DNA of 64,000 bases from assembly GCF_001746915.1 (NCBI RefSeq), contig NZ_MJGC01000052.1, positions 1 to 64,000 of the forward strand, written 5' to 3'. Positions 36,795 to 46,395 of the stretch are shown here, piece after piece. How positions within the stretch are numbered: the first letter of the stretch is position 1; each line of letters begins with the position of its first letter. The notes beneath the pieces are model-generated. The model worked only from the letters and a program-made list of their open reading frames with translations. It was not told the DNA's origin and made no database searches. The DNA is from Desertifilum tharense IPPAS B-1220 (GTDB lineage: Bacteria > Cyanobacteriota > Cyanobacteriia > Cyanobacteriales > Desertifilaceae). The translations under genes and the position numbers were made by a program.

Positions 36795-37625
36795 GCGATG
36801 TTCCGTCACCAAGGTGAGGCTTACCCATTCTCCTTTTTCGTTATAGTGGCGGATGAGGCGCTGGCGAGAGTTGGCAGAAATTAACCACCCCACTTCTAAA
36901 AAGAAGGGTTGACCGGGTTGAATGGATAAAGGACAGGTAGAAGAAACCCCATTGGGTAAAAATAACACCTGGAGCTTGGGTTCGCTTTGCTCGAATAGCA
37001 GGCGATGGGGTTCAATCGTAGCCGTAGAAGTGATTGAGGTGAGGGTGGTTTCCCCAAAGCTGAGTTGTTGAACTAGACGATGGGAATCGAGTTGTTGCAA
37101 GCGTAAATGAGTGGGATAGGATAGGGGCGATCGCCAATCGGGATACACCGTCACAGCTTCCCCTTGCCAAACTCCCTTAAGCTGGTCTACCGTTAGCTCT
37201 GGGCTAGGAGTGGGTTGAGTGCCTTGGCGCGTTTCGCGAATCAACGTCAGCCGATCGAGTTGTGCCTCGCGGTTGTAAAGTTGTACCAGGCGCAGGCGAC
37301 GGTTATCTGCAATCAATCCCAACTCCGCGCCAAATTCGGAAAACGGTCCCCACTGGGTTGAGCCTTGGGAAAAAGCACCTGTTGAGCAAAATAGGACTCC
37401 TCGACCGAGAGAACTGTATTCTAAAACAGACTCTTGTTTGTCGCGATCGCGGGGAAAGCGGGTAATGGTTTGGCGAATCGTTTGATTTTGGTTTAGACCT
37501 TCTAGGGTAACGACCGAAGGGGTATCTTCAATGAGTTCTCCCGCCGGAGAAAATTGGGTAAATGAACCTTCCCAAGTTCCTAAATTTTTAAGCAAACAGT
37601 CCCACTGACTTAAGTTTTCAATCAT
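36768..37625 (-). CDS. DUF3598 family protein
   Basis: A 285-residue protein with [40 protein letters not shown] and [15 protein letters not shown], features I remember from the cyanobacterial DUF3598 family. The N-terminal half has a beta-rich, lipocalin-like look similar to the CpcS/CpeS-type bilin lyases, and the second half looks like a repeat of it. A link to bilin or lipid binding is only an inference. Its 3' end overlaps aat by 27 bases. Confidence 0.75.
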   Translation of the reverse strand: MIENLSQWDCLLKNLGTWEGSFTQFSPAGELIEDTPSVVTLEGLNQNQTIRQTITRFPRDRDKQESVLEYSSLGRGVLFCSTGAFSQGSTQWGPFSEFGAELGLIADNRRLRLVQLYNREAQLDRLTLIRETRQGTQPTPSPELTVDQLKGVWQGEAVTVYPDWRSPLSYPTHLRLQQLDSHRLVQQLSFGETTLTSITSTATIEPHRLLFEQSEPKLQVLFLPNGVSSTCPLSIQPGQPFFLEVGWLISANSRQRLIRHYNEKGEWVSLTLVTEHRSKNRATAL

Positions 37626-37650
37626 TAAATTGGTGCTGAGTGAACGCTAA

Positions 37651-37703
37651 GAAGAAAAGGACTCACGCGAATCCCTGGAGAGGAATAGGTTCTCGTAAGT
37701 CCT
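37651..37703 (-). terminator. Rho-independent terminator of the GST gene
   Basis: On the minus strand, after the stop of the GST-like gene: a long imperfect stem (GGACTTACGAGAACC with GGATTCGCGTGAGTCC) around a loop of about 13 bases, followed by TTTTCTTCTT. Stem and T-rich tail are both present in the correct order. Confidence 0.72.
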
Positions 37704-37732
37704 CAAACCGTTGAGAGTGCTAACTCGCCAGA

Positions 37733-38533
37733 CTAGTCGATTTGGATGGAAGTCGGAGCATCAGCGCTAGAACTGGTGCGGGTTGCAGTGGAGGAGGCTT
37801 GACGATAGTCTGCATAGAGGCGATCGCGCCAGTTAAAGAAGCTATCGTAAAGCGGGTTATCTGCAAGACCGGGAATGCCTTTTCCTTTGAGGTTATCTGG
37901 GATATCGAGGTAAGGGCCTGAAGGGAATTTAATCAGGATGCTCAAACCCGCAACCGCAAAATCGGCCAGCGTCGGGCGATCGCCCACCAGGTAAGGCTTA
38001 TCCAGCAAGATCAAGCTTAAGGCTTCTAAATCTTGTCGGAGCGCATCTTGAGCCGCCTTCACTTCATCCGGACTCGCACCCACGCCAAACCCCAACATCT
38101 TGAGGATATCGCTGGGTACCGAGCCAACAATGGTTTTAACAATATCGGGGGTAGAAGTTGGTAAAACGGCCGTGCGGAAGTTTTGGTCTTGACTCAAACC
38201 ACCAAACAACGCCTTACGACTTTTCACCCCAATCGATTCATCGGCCCACTCTTCCATCATTAAGCACAGTCCGCGCGGGTAGGGTTCTGTGGGGATCAAA
38301 GGGCGATCGGGATATTGGCGATCGAGGTAAAATGCGATCGCCGTTGAGTCAGCAATGACCGTAGTGCCATCTTTGAGAACGGGGACTTGTCGCTGACCCG
38401 ATAAGCGATACACATCAATTTGACCAATCCCTGGGGTGACTTCGATTTTGCGGTAAGCCAGTCCCTTATAGTCCAACATGAGCCGCACTTTCTCAGAGTA
38501 TTGCGACATCTCAAATTGATATAACTCCAACAT
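37733..38533 (-). CDS. Glutathione S-transferase family protein
   Basis: A 266-residue protein with an N-terminal thioredoxin-like GST domain (LELYQFEMSQYSEKVRLML, then VPVLKDGTTVIADSTAIAFYL with the ATS-type motif) and an alpha-helical C-terminal domain containing LLDKPYLVGDRPTLADFAVAG. It probably conjugates or reduces substrates using glutathione. GGAG eight bases upstream supports ATG 38533; the frame extends 10 codons further, to 38563. The substrate is unknown. Confidence 0.9.
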   Translation of the reverse strand: MLELYQFEMSQYSEKVRLMLDYKGLAYRKIEVTPGIGQIDVYRLSGQRQVPVLKDGTTVIADSTAIAFYLDRQYPDRPLIPTEPYPRGLCLMMEEWADESIGVKSRKALFGGLSQDQNFRTAVLPTSTPDIVKTIVGSVPSDILKMLGFGVGASPDEVKAAQDALRQDLEALSLILLDKPYLVGDRPTLADFAVAGLSILIKFPSGPYLDIPDNLKGKGIPGLADNPLYDSFFNWRDRLYADYRQASSTATRTSSSADAPTSIQID

Positions 38534-38752
38534 GGGCGATCTCCTGTAGCCGTTTTTACTCAAATGCGACGATATTATCTAAGTCTGAAAGCCGACAGAT
38601 CCGACTGAAGACAGAAAAGCCATCGTTCGACATTACGATACCTTGCGAGGTTAATTTACCAAAAATAACCAGTCACAAGTCTGGTCTAGACCCCTCTTGG
38701 CAAATTAAAACATCCTGGTAAACTTTGGGTGTGGATGAGAGGACTAGAGTAA

Positions 38753-38950
38753 ATGCAAGCATTTGTCAGTGACTGCGATCGCGATGTTTACTACGGCGAT
38801 CCCTACTTTCACGAAGAAGGCTTTTATGCGTTTGAACAACAAGGCTGGAACGATGCCAAGTGCGGCAAACAGCCTCAATCGGATAACTGTTTTTACCGTA
38901 GAGGCTACGACGCCTTCAGAACGCAAGCCCCTCATTTTGCTAAAGGCTAG
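38753..38950 (+). CDS. Small conserved-looking acidic/aromatic protein
   Basis: A 65-residue protein rich in Tyr, Phe and Asp (VYYGDPYFHEEGFYAFEQQGW) with two cysteines. GAGAGGA precedes the ATG by about 10 bases. The composition looks like a real small protein and not an accidental frame. I do not recognise a domain. It stands alone between divergent and convergent neighbours. Confidence 0.6.
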   Translation: MQAFVSDCDRDVYYGDPYFHEEGFYAFEQQGWNDAKCGKQPQSDNCFYRRGYDAFRTQAPHFAKG

Positions 38951-39002
38951 TTTGGATGGGGGAACTTATTTTCAGCGTCTTTTTCAACTTCCCCCTCTCC
39001 GA

Positions 39003-39293
39003 TCAAAGTTGAGCGCGAATGGTAAACGAATAATCGCCCCCAGGTTCTAGCTGGTAATCTCGCTGTTCTAAAAAGCGTCCTAGCGGCTCTTGAATTAACG
39101 CGCGTCCGAGGGAAGGTCTAACGGAAAGCTTCCCCCCTCGAAAGTTCCATTGAAATTCCCACTGATAATCATTAGCGGTGACTTCTCCTTCAATTTTGCC
39201 GTGCTGCCACGACTGACGCAGCACGCGAACGTAAGCGGTTGTTGTCGGTAAAGGTTTAGAACTCACCTGGCTACTCCGCAACATTTCGACCAT
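39003..39293 (-). CDS. Small cyanobacterial protein, possibly DUF3146
   Basis: A 96-residue protein with YVRVLRQSWQHGKIEGEV, YQWEFQWNFRGGKLSVRPSLGR split over its beta strands, and ALIQEPLGRFLEQRDYQL. It resembles a small cyanobacteria-restricted family I recall as DUF3146; this needs a profile search. Its start overlaps the end of pth by 23 bases; ATG 39284 (MLRSSQV) is an alternative start. It is the last gene of the tatA-pth unit. Confidence 0.7.
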   Translation of the reverse strand: MVEMLRSSQVSSKPLPTTTAYVRVLRQSWQHGKIEGEVTANDYQWEFQWNFRGGKLSVRPSLGRALIQEPLGRFLEQRDYQLEPGGDYSFTIRAQL

Positions 39294-39903
39294 TGTAGAG
39301 ACTCATTGCCTTTTCTACACCTTGCTTGAGACTGACCTCCGTAGCGGCGATCGCACCTTGTATCACCTCTGGCATCAATTTCTGCTCTTCAGGGGAAAAT
39401 TTACCCAGAACAAACGAAACCGTATCCGACTCCTTAACAGATGCGCTAGCCGCTTTAGGGCTGCCAATTCCCACCCGCAAACGGGGAAAATCCTGCGTCC
39501 CCAAATGTGCGATCGCGCTTTTCATCCCATTATGACCGCCAGCCGAACCCGAAAGCCGCAAGCGAATTCGACCGACTGGCAGATCCATATCGTCATAAAC
39601 AATCAAAACCGACGTTGGGGGTAGCTTATACCAATCCACCACAGCGCGAATTGCCTGCCCCGAAAGATTCATATAAGTCAACGGTTTAAGCAAGCGAATC
39701 TTATCCTTCGGGCCTAAACCTTCCCCAAAGATCCCCTGAAACCGCTTATTTTCAGCCAGCGAAATCTGCCAGGTTTTAGCTAAAGCATCCACCACATCAA
39801 AGCCAATATTGTGGCGCGTCCGTTCGTATTTTGCGCCAGGGTTCCCCAAGCCAACAATTAACTGAGGAATTACTAAAGCGGGTAAGTCTGCTGCCTGTGA
39901 CAT
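39271..39903 (-). CDS. pth: Peptidyl-tRNA hydrolase
   Basis: Releases tRNA from peptidyl-tRNAs that drop off the ribosome. The 210-residue protein keeps the active-site residues: Asn21 in VGLGNPG, catalytic His31 in TRHNIGF, Asp in YDDMDLPVG, and GSAGGHNGMKS. The start codon directly follows the tatA stop with no gap, so the two are translationally linked. Length is slightly above the usual ~190 because of a short N-terminal extension. Confidence 0.95.
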   Translation of the reverse strand: MSQAADLPALVIPQLIVGLGNPGAKYERTRHNIGFDVVDALAKTWQISLAENKRFQGIFGEGLGPKDKIRLLKPLTYMNLSGQAIRAVVDWYKLPPTSVLIVYDDMDLPVGRIRLRLSGSAGGHNGMKSAIAHLGTQDFPRLRVGIGSPKAASASVKESDTVSFVLGKFSPEEQKLMPEVIQGAIAATEVSLKQGVEKAMSLYNGRNVAE

Positions 39904-40200
39904 TTATCCCTGTTCAGAAGCACTCACCACACCATTTTCTGAAGCCCCTTGAGGTTCTACCTCAACCTTCTTCTCCGTTTTGGTTTCCCCAGATGCTAGC
40001 GGCTTAGACTGAATAGAATTCTCAAGTTGTTCGGCTTCTCGCTTAAACTCAGCCTCAAACTCTTCAGAGGCCTTTTTAAAGCTTTTCAGAGTTTTAGCCA
40101 CGCTTTGACCAATTTCTGGCAACTTCTTCGGCCCAAAAATCAACAGCGCCACCACAAAAATGACTAGCATTTCCGGTAAACCAACACCAAAGATATTCAC
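39904..40200 (-). CDS. tatA: Twin-arginine translocase subunit TatA/TatE
   Basis: A pore-forming subunit of the Tat protein-export pathway, at the thylakoid or plasma membrane. The 98-residue protein has the N-terminal TM helix (GLPEMLVIFVVALLIFG), the hinge GPKKLPEIG, an amphipathic helix with SVAKTLKSFKKASEEF, and a charged disordered tail. The short length and no TatB-type extension favour TatA/E. First gene of a tatA-pth-small gene unit. Confidence 0.93.
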   Translation of the reverse strand: MNIFGVGLPEMLVIFVVALLIFGPKKLPEIGQSVAKTLKSFKKASEEFEAEFKREAEQLENSIQSKPLASGETKTEKKVEVEPQGASENGVVSASEQG

Positions 40201-40261
40201 TTGGCTTTCTCCAGTCCATTAGCTCAACTCAGTTCTCAGCATAGCGCTAGTTGAAGAATTC

Positions 40262-40452
40262 GGGGGAAGAGGGGAATTGGGAGTTGGGAGTTGGGGGTTG
40301 GGGAAGAGGGGAATTGGGAGTTGGGAGTTAAGGGTTGGGGAATAAGGGAATTGGGAGTTGGGGGTTGGGGAATAAGGGAATTGGGAGTTGGGAGTTGGGG
40401 GTTGGGGAATAAGGGAATTGGGAGTTGGGAGTTGGGGGTTGGGGAATAAGAG
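40262..40452. repeat. G-rich heptad repeat array, second locus
   Basis: About 190 bases of tandem GGGAGTTGGGAGTT and GGGGTTGGGGAATAAGGGAATT units, the same family as at 1-137. Higher-order units of about 40 bases repeat several times. It lies upstream of tatA. No gene is credible here despite open frames. Confidence 0.85.
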
Positions 40453-40489
40453 GAATTCGGGGTTAATTCTGACTTACTTCCAGACTTAT

Positions 40490-40725
40490 CAGAACTCAGA
40501 ACTCAAAACTCGGAACTCGGAACTCGGAACTGACTTAGCACTCAGCACTCAGCACTTAAAAATGGAGAGAATCAAGGTAAATCAGCTATTGTTCTAGATA
40601 CCTATTCAGAACTTAGCACTCATTTTCCCCCCATCTCCCCATCCCCCCATCTCCCCACCCTCTTATTCCCCACTCAGAACTCAGAACTCGGAACTGACTC
40701 AGCACTCAGCACTCAGCACTTTGCA
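40490..40725. repeat. C-rich and CTCAGCACT/GAACTCGGAACT repeat block, second locus
   Basis: Direct repeats of GAACTCGGAACT (about 40498-40530) and CTCAGCACT (about 40537-40556 and 40696-40720), and tandem CCCCATC units (about 40626-40660). These are the same kinds of unit as at 165-300. Together with 40262-40452 they form a 460-base composite cluster with G-rich repeats on one side and C-rich on the other. Confidence 0.75.
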
Positions 40726-40727
40726 CT

Positions 40728-40756
40728 AAAAAATCCCCCCCTAGAGAGGGTGGGGA
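40728..40756 (-). terminator. Rho-independent terminator of psbH
   Basis: On the minus strand, 22 bases after the psbH stop: stem TCCCCACCCT with AGGGGGGGGA (one mismatch), a four-base loop, then a run of six Ts. Good terminator geometry. Confidence 0.75.
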
Positions 40757-40778
40757 TGAGGCTAAGGGAAAAACGGAC

Positions 40779-40982
40779 TTATTGGGCTAGGCTTTTCCAA
40801 TCTACGTCAAAGCTGTTGAGGAGCAGCGAGGAGTTGTAGATTTGCAGAATGATCAGCAGGAAGACGAAAAATAGCACCATGAACACTGCCATTAAGGGAG
40901 TGGTTCCCCAACCCGGAGCAACTTTACCGGATTCTGCGTTTAAGGGTCTGAGGACATCGCCTAACCACGTTCTTTGAGACAT
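40779..40982 (-). CDS. psbH: Photosystem II protein PsbH
   Basis: A single-pass subunit of photosystem II in the thylakoid membrane, needed for stable Q(B)-site function. The 67-residue protein matches PsbH: N-terminal [29 protein letters not shown] (motifs [21 protein letters not shown]) and the TM helix [21 protein letters not shown]. It is divergent from psbN, the standard cyanobacterial arrangement. Confidence 0.97.
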   Translation of the reverse strand: MSQRTWLGDVLRPLNAESGKVAPGWGTTPLMAVFMVLFFVFLLIILQIYNSSLLLNSFDVDWKSLAQ

Positions 40983-41067
40983 AAGTCACCTGTAATCTGG
41001 ATTAACTGAGATTTTGTAATTTTTCGTAATATTATAGAGGAATAGGATTTAATAATTGGTTTAGCGC

Positions 41068-41199
41068 ATGGAAACCGCAACTGTTCTTAATATTTCGATC
41101 GCAGTCTTCCTGATGGCGATTACAGCCTTGTCTATCTATACCGCATTTGGGCCCCCGTCGAAACAGTTAAGCGATCCGTTTGAAGATCACGAAGACTAG
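41068..41199 (+). CDS. psbN: PsbN protein
   Basis: A 43-residue single-pass thylakoid protein needed for photosystem II assembly and repair. The sequence begins [20 protein letters not shown] and ends in the polar tail [11 protein letters not shown], a full-length PsbN. It lies divergent to psbH, separated by 85 bases. Confidence 0.95.
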   Translation: METATVLNISIAVFLMAITALSIYTAFGPPSKQLSDPFEDHED

Positions 41200-41202
41200 A
41201 GC

Positions 41203-41245
41203 ATCGTACCCCTGGGGTTAGCCCCCTCGTAGAAAAGGGTACGAT
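41203..41245. terminator. Nested hairpin between psbN and the mannosidase gene
   Basis: A perfect 9-bp outer stem (ATCGTACCC with GGGTACGAT) encloses an inner GGGG/CCCC stem with a TTAG loop. It begins 4 bases after the psbN stop and lies between convergent genes, so it may stop transcription from both sides. No T-run is present. Confidence 0.6.
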
Positions 41246-41252
41246 ACCCAGT

Positions 41253-44200
41253 TTAAGGGAGTGAGAGGCCTTCAGCTTGCAGCGCCCACGTTGCAATTTG
41301 CCAAGGCTTAACTTGATGATGCGCTTGGGAAGTGAGGGGTTGCTCTAGAAGATCGACGGCTTGAGTCTCGACTAGTGGCAAGCTAGTCTGAAGTTGGAGT
41401 ACGCTAGGTTGACCCTGACATTCGTAACAGCGCAGAATCCAGCAATTTGCATCGGTTTCTGAGGGCTTGAAGGCGGTTAAAACTAGGTTATCAGCCCCCA
41501 CCTCTAGAAACTGATGAATGGGGGGTAGAGGGGGATTTGAGGGGGATGTGAGGCGGGGTAAGGATTGAGCTTGCAGGGGACAGTTTAGCTCATATCCGCG
41601 TCTAACGGTTTCGGCGGTTTCCCAACTGCCTGCATGAGGATAAATTGCGTAGGTAAATTGATGATAGCCGCGATCGCACTCTGGATCGGGCCAGCGCGGA
41701 CTTCTCAGCAGGGTTAAGCGCAGGCGATCGCGTTGAAGATCGCAGCCATATTTGCCATCATTGAGCAAGCTAACCCCAAAGCTTTGAGAATTATCGGTAA
41801 TGTCCACCCAGTTTAGGAGGGGAACCTCCCATTTTGCTTTTTCGGCGGGTGTTTGCGGGTGGGTGGTGCGTTGAATTGCACCAAAGGGCATTTCACAGGT
41901 TACAAAGTCAGCCTCTAAGTTTAGGGGAAAGGCGGCTTTAACCAAAATATGTTCTTCTTGCCAATTGACTTGCGTGGCGATCTTTAAAATCGGGGAATGA
42001 CTCTCTAAGATATAGTCTTGGGTAAATTCAGAGTTGCCAAATTGAAGGATAACCCGAATACTTTGATAAATCTCGCCTTTAGCTAGCCATTGAATGGATT
42101 TGAGTTCGGCTGAGGGTAATGAGTATTCTTCATAGTTGGGGTTGATATTCCAAGCATCCCAGTATTGTTCGCTATCTTGGAAAAATTGCAGTTGATTTCC
42201 CGCACCTTTGAGGAGTTCTCGCTGTTGCTGCTTATCAAAAATTTGGGTTATTTCGCCCGTGTTTGGATCGATTTGGACTGAAATAAACTGATTTTCTAGG
42301 ATATATTCAGAATTTGGGTTGATCGGGAGATGAGGGCGATCGCCAAAACTCATCCAAAATAGCTGGTAGCCAATTGCCGGGATATTTTCAGCGAAGAGTA
42401 GGCATTTTTCGCCTAACAGTTGAGTCGCGCATTTTTGACCGTTGCTATCGTAAATTTGAGTAATAGCTGACTCAGTAATAGGAAGTGCTACAACCTCAGA
42501 ACGTCGCCAGTTCAGCGAATTGAAGATAACGAGAGGTTGAGCTTGTGGGTGGGGAGGTTCAGAAGCAGAAATACTAGAGGCGATCGCGCTCAGTGCTTGT
42601 TCTAGAATTTGATGGGCTGCTGTTAAGGCGGCTTGCCATTGGGGGTTAGCTTCTTGATAGACTTCGAGAATTGCAGAACCGGGTAAAATATCGTGAAATT
42701 GGTTGAAAAGTACCGTTTTCCAAGCTTGTTTAATCGCTGACTTGGGATAAGTTTGACCTAAAATCAGCGTTGCAATAGAAGACCAAAGTTCAGCCTGATA
42801 TAAAGCTTTCTCGCAATTGCGATTAAACTGTTTTTGATCGGCATGAGAGGTATAGCAGCCGCGATGAAATTCTAGATATAACTCATCCTGCCAGACGGGA
42901 AACTCTCCAGGGGTTTTTGTCAGCGTTTCTAGGTATTGTTCGGCTGTGGCGAAATGGGTTTTAGGGAAGAAAGGTGAGGTTTGCCAGCGTTGGGCAATTT
43001 CTAACATATCGCGAGTGGGGCCGCCGCCGCGATCGCCTACGCCAAATAACCACAGTGCATCCTTCAACTGGGTTTGATTTTGCCACTCTACGGCATAATT
43101 TCCCATTTTAACGGGATCGATGCCTTCACCGATGGGAGCGGACATTAAACTGAGGATTTGGGAACCTTCTGGAGAACGCCACCAAAAGACTTGATGGGGA
43201 AATTGGGTAGTATCGTTCCAACGCAATTTTTGGGTGACAAAATACTCAATTTGTCCGAGTTTAAGAATTTGGGGAAGTTGCCAGCAAAACCCAAAGCTAT
43301 CGGGTAGCCATGCTATTTTACTCGCCTGTCCAAACTTTGTTAGACAATAGTGTTGACCGTAGAGAACTTGACGCGCCAGAGATTCACCGCTGAGGGTATT
43401 AAGTTCGGGTTCTACCCATAAGCCACCTACAACTTCCCAATTTCCGGCTTGAATCAAATTTTGGATGGTCTGAAACAGATCGGGGCGATGTTGTTCAATC
43501 CAGTCATAAAGGGCGGGAGTAGAATGACAGAAGGTGAGCTTGGGGAACTCTTTTTGCAGCTTAATTACTGAGTTAAAGGTTCGCAGGGCAGCATCCCAAG
43601 TTTCGGCAACGGGCCACAACCACGCTAAGTCTAAATGAGCGTGACCGAGTAGCGCAAGATTGGGAAGTTTGCCGTTTTCTCCGATGTTCCAATTCGCTTG
43701 AATCAGGGTTTGGCGGAGGTTTTCTAACGCTTGCAGGAACTCAGCGCGATCGCCAACCCTTGCTAGGCTAAGACGATCGAGAACCTCTGAGAATTGGGGT
43801 AGTTGTTCCGGGGCAAAGGTTTGGAGATACTGGAGGAGAACGGTTAATTCATCAGCGACAAACCCCGGATCGATACCTGTCGGGGATTCATAGAGACATT
43901 GCGATCGCACTAACGCCCCATCATCATGTCCGGGACTGACTAAACGCAAGGCCACATCAAAACATTCCCCCGCACTTACCCCCTGACTCAGTAAGATCCG
44001 CGTCGAACTATCAAACAAATCGCCTTCCTGAACGAGTTGACCGTTAACATAAACTTGGGTAAATTCCGACCACCACGTTAACCCAAGCCGCAACATCAAC
44101 CCCGAAACGGGATATCCCTGCAACGCTGGCGGAACCAACAAACGCTGTCCTAACCAAAGAACTTGCGAACCTTTGGGCCAAGCAATATGATTTCGAGTAT

Positions 44201-44354
44201 TGAGCGGTAGTGACTTCCAGTTTGCCCAAGTTGCCGCAGTAGTTGCCGCCTGGGGAGGTAAATTGCCTAAATAGGCTTGCCAACCCGCTTGGACATTGAC
44301 TTGGCTCAATTGACGTAATTGCTCAATTGTGGCGGTGATTTTGGAGATTTCCAC
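41253..44354 (-). CDS. Glycoside hydrolase family 38 alpha-mannosidase
   Basis: A large GH38 enzyme (1033 residues from GTG 44354) that hydrolyses alpha-mannosides. The zinc-binding HAHLDLAWLWP motif, the nucleophile aspartate in WLPDSFGF, HSTPALYDWIEQH, GGLWVEPELNTLSGESL and FNQFHDILPGSA are typical of bacterial/vacuolar-type class II mannosidases. The C-terminal half is the beta-rich GH38C region. AGGA about 8 bases upstream supports GTG 44354; the frame continues to TTG 44423. No signal peptide, so cytoplasmic. Substrate may be stored or imported glycans (inference). Confidence 0.92.
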   Translation of the reverse strand: MEISKITATIEQLRQLSQVNVQAGWQAYLGNLPPQAATTAATWANWKSLPLNTRNHIAWPKGSQVLWLGQRLLVPPALQGYPVSGLMLRLGLTWWSEFTQVYVNGQLVQEGDLFDSSTRILLSQGVSAGECFDVALRLVSPGHDDGALVRSQCLYESPTGIDPGFVADELTVLLQYLQTFAPEQLPQFSEVLDRLSLARVGDRAEFLQALENLRQTLIQANWNIGENGKLPNLALLGHAHLDLAWLWPVAETWDAALRTFNSVIKLQKEFPKLTFCHSTPALYDWIEQHRPDLFQTIQNLIQAGNWEVVGGLWVEPELNTLSGESLARQVLYGQHYCLTKFGQASKIAWLPDSFGFCWQLPQILKLGQIEYFVTQKLRWNDTTQFPHQVFWWRSPEGSQILSLMSAPIGEGIDPVKMGNYAVEWQNQTQLKDALWLFGVGDRGGGPTRDMLEIAQRWQTSPFFPKTHFATAEQYLETLTKTPGEFPVWQDELYLEFHRGCYTSHADQKQFNRNCEKALYQAELWSSIATLILGQTYPKSAIKQAWKTVLFNQFHDILPGSAILEVYQEANPQWQAALTAAHQILEQALSAIASSISASEPPHPQAQPLVIFNSLNWRRSEVVALPITESAITQIYDSNGQKCATQLLGEKCLLFAENIPAIGYQLFWMSFGDRPHLPINPNSEYILENQFISVQIDPNTGEITQIFDKQQQRELLKGAGNQLQFFQDSEQYWDAWNINPNYEEYSLPSAELKSIQWLAKGEIYQSIRVILQFGNSEFTQDYILESHSPILKIATQVNWQEEHILVKAAFPLNLEADFVTCEMPFGAIQRTTHPQTPAEKAKWEVPLLNWVDITDNSQSFGVSLLNDGKYGCDLQRDRLRLTLLRSPRWPDPECDRGYHQFTYAIYPHAGSWETAETVRRGYELNCPLQAQSLPRLTSPSNPPLPPIHQFLEVGADNLVLTAFKPSETDANCWILRCYECQGQPSVLQLQTSLPLVETQAVDLLEQPLTSQAHHQVKPWQIATWALQAEGLSLP

Positions 44355-44457
44355 GTTTTTCGTCCTGGAAGCGATCCGCTTTTCGATAGAATCAGGGAAA
44401 TTACGAGTTTTTGAACGAACCAAAACTCATTTTTTGCACTCATAACATCTTAGACTC

Positions 44458-46395
44458 ATGACTTCCGGCGGTCGCTATCAAAGCAGGTTCCTGAATTTTC
44501 TCCATCGGCAGTCTCTGCGACTGGTGGATCGTAGCGATCGCGCTTGGCGTCACCTTAAGGTTGCCACAGAATGGGCTGCCCAAGCCGCCCTCTATCCCAT
44601 TTACCTGCTGCTGCAAACGACGCAACTAGCAGGAAAGCAACTGCAACAAGCCGTGCAGCAAACCTTACCGCGCCTGCAAGCCGGAACAGAACCCTCAACC
44701 CCTACCCCCGATACCCCGATTGAATCGGTTCTGCAAACAGCCAAAGACTTTACTGTACCTCAAGAACCGCTAGAATTTCCCGCCTTAGAATCGGACGCCT
44801 CTGTCGTTCCTTCCTTACCGAAATATTGGGATTTTGTCGTCCCCCCTCCCTCTGGGGAATTAACCTCCACGAATGCTCAAGAATTAACCTCAAATCCCTC
44901 CCCCTCAGAACTAGCGCCCCCTTCTCGCCGCATCCAAGGGGTGGCTAGCCTCTTAGAAAACCAAAAATTGGTTTTAGTGAACGTCGAAAATCAAATTCTC
45001 GATCTCCTCAGCGACGAACAACAAGCCAAACTCAACCAGCGCATCATCTGGGAAGTTGCCAATTACTATCGCTACCAGCGCCAACGCTCTTTTGCCCAGC
45101 GCAAAGCCTTACGCCTGCGGGGTTTAGCCCAACGCCAGGGGATGCTGCCTCCGGTTCGTTGGTTTTGGCAAGCAATGGACTGGGTGCAAACAGGACCTGT
45201 TGCTAGTACCCTCAACTTATTCGGCGAATCGACATTACTCTCGACTTCTTCACCCCAACCCGGAGGCGAACCTTCCTCGCTTCCCTTTCCCGATACGTTT
45301 TTGACTCAGTTAGATCGGGCAATGGTTGAAATCGAGCAGGGAAAACTCGCACCTGTGGCAGAATGGGGCAGCGTTGGCGATCGCCTCTCTCCTCATTTTG
45401 GGCAACGCACCCAACAACTGGTAAGTTGGGTAAAAGCTCGATTTTTCGGTGGGTTGCAGAAAATGCCCCCCTCACCCCCTCCCCCAGCGAACGATCGGGA
45501 GGTCATTTGGGAACCTCCCCCGCAGTTCGATCCGCTACTCTACGATCCGTGGGATGAACCGCCCAATAGCCTAACCCCCGTGCAAGATCGAACCTCACCC
45601 CCTGCCCAACCGAAAACGCAAAGATTCCACTTAGAAGCGTTGCTTCAAGCCGCAGTTGACTATTTCTTTGGTTCTCCCACCCCCCAATCTCCTCTTTCTC
45701 ACCAAGAGGCGCAAAACTGGCTAGAAGCCGCCAGCGATAATCAAACGAACCGCCAACAAGGACTATTACCGCCCGAAAAGCGATCGCGCCACGCCGTTGA
45801 GTTATCCAAACCCACCTCCCCGGAAGTGGAAAATTGGCTCACTCTCAGCGATTTATTTGGGGAAACCGAAACCTCATCTCCCCCCATCCGGGATTTCCCG
45901 CAGTTCCCTTTAACCGAAACAACACCGACACCACCGCCCGCTTTACCGACTGCCCCCGCCTCTCCCCCAACCCCGGAAACGGCTCAAACTTCTTTAATGC
46001 GCCGTTCTTTTCAGTCCATTCGCCAGCGCTTGCAGCCTCCCCCAGTAAAACGCCCCCTTCCCCCACCGTCGCCCCTTGTCACCCCTACGCAGTCGCGTCC
46101 CCTCGCCCGCAAACCCGCATCTCCGTCCCCTCTCAGCACTCCCACTCAGACGGAAGTTGCCCCAGTTCAACGCCCTCGCCAAGTTCAAGCCCAGTCTTCT
46201 GTAGAAAACCCGCCGATTAAACGCACCAACCACGCACCAGAAGCAAATCCTGATTGGATTGAAACGCCTGCTAAGTCGGTAGGGTACGTACAAACTCCGT
46301 TAGAACGGTTATTGGAAGCGCTTGACCGGCTGATGTTTAAGCTGGAAACTTGGTTAGGTAAAATTTGGCAAGAATTGCGCCGTCTTTTTAAGTAG
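44458..46395 (+). CDS. Large proline-rich protein of unknown function
   Basis: A 645-residue protein divergent from the mannosidase. The N-terminal ~70 residues are helical and basic (FLNFLHRQSLRLVDRSDRAW). About 165-280 holds a conserved-looking core (LLSDEQQAKLNQRIIWEVANYYRYQRQ, in two helices). Most of the rest, especially 300-600, is Pro/Thr/Ser-rich and disordered. The C-terminus ends in an amphipathic helix (LEALDRLMFKLETWLGKIW). I recognise no domain; it looks like a cyanobacterial scaffold or structural protein. Confidence 0.7.
   Translation: MTSGGRYQSRFLNFLHRQSLRLVDRSDRAWRHLKVATEWAAQAALYPIYLLLQTTQLAGKQLQQAVQQTLPRLQAGTEPSTPTPDTPIESVLQTAKDFTVPQEPLEFPALESDASVVPSLPKYWDFVVPPPSGELTSTNAQELTSNPSPSELAPPSRRIQGVASLLENQKLVLVNVENQILDLLSDEQQAKLNQRIIWEVANYYRYQRQRSFAQRKALRLRGLAQRQGMLPPVRWFWQAMDWVQTGPVASTLNLFGESTLLSTSSPQPGGEPSSLPFPDTFLTQLDRAMVEIEQGKLAPVAEWGSVGDRLSPHFGQRTQQLVSWVKARFFGGLQKMPPSPPPPANDREVIWEPPPQFDPLLYDPWDEPPNSLTPVQDRTSPPAQPKTQRFHLEALLQAAVDYFFGSPTPQSPLSHQEAQNWLEAASDNQTNRQQGLLPPEKRSRHAVELSKPTSPEVENWLTLSDLFGETETSSPPIRDFPQFPLTETTPTPPPALPTAPASPPTPETAQTSLMRRSFQSIRQRLQPPPVKRPLPPPSPLVTPTQSRPLARKPASPSPLSTPTQTEVAPVQRPRQVQAQSSVENPPIKRTNHAPEANPDWIETPAKSVGYVQTPLERLLEALDRLMFKLETWLGKIWQELRRLFK

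Noticed and set aside
40262..40725. CRISPR array
   Set aside because: The repeats are short tandem G-rich or C-rich units without unique spacers of constant length, and no cas genes are present.
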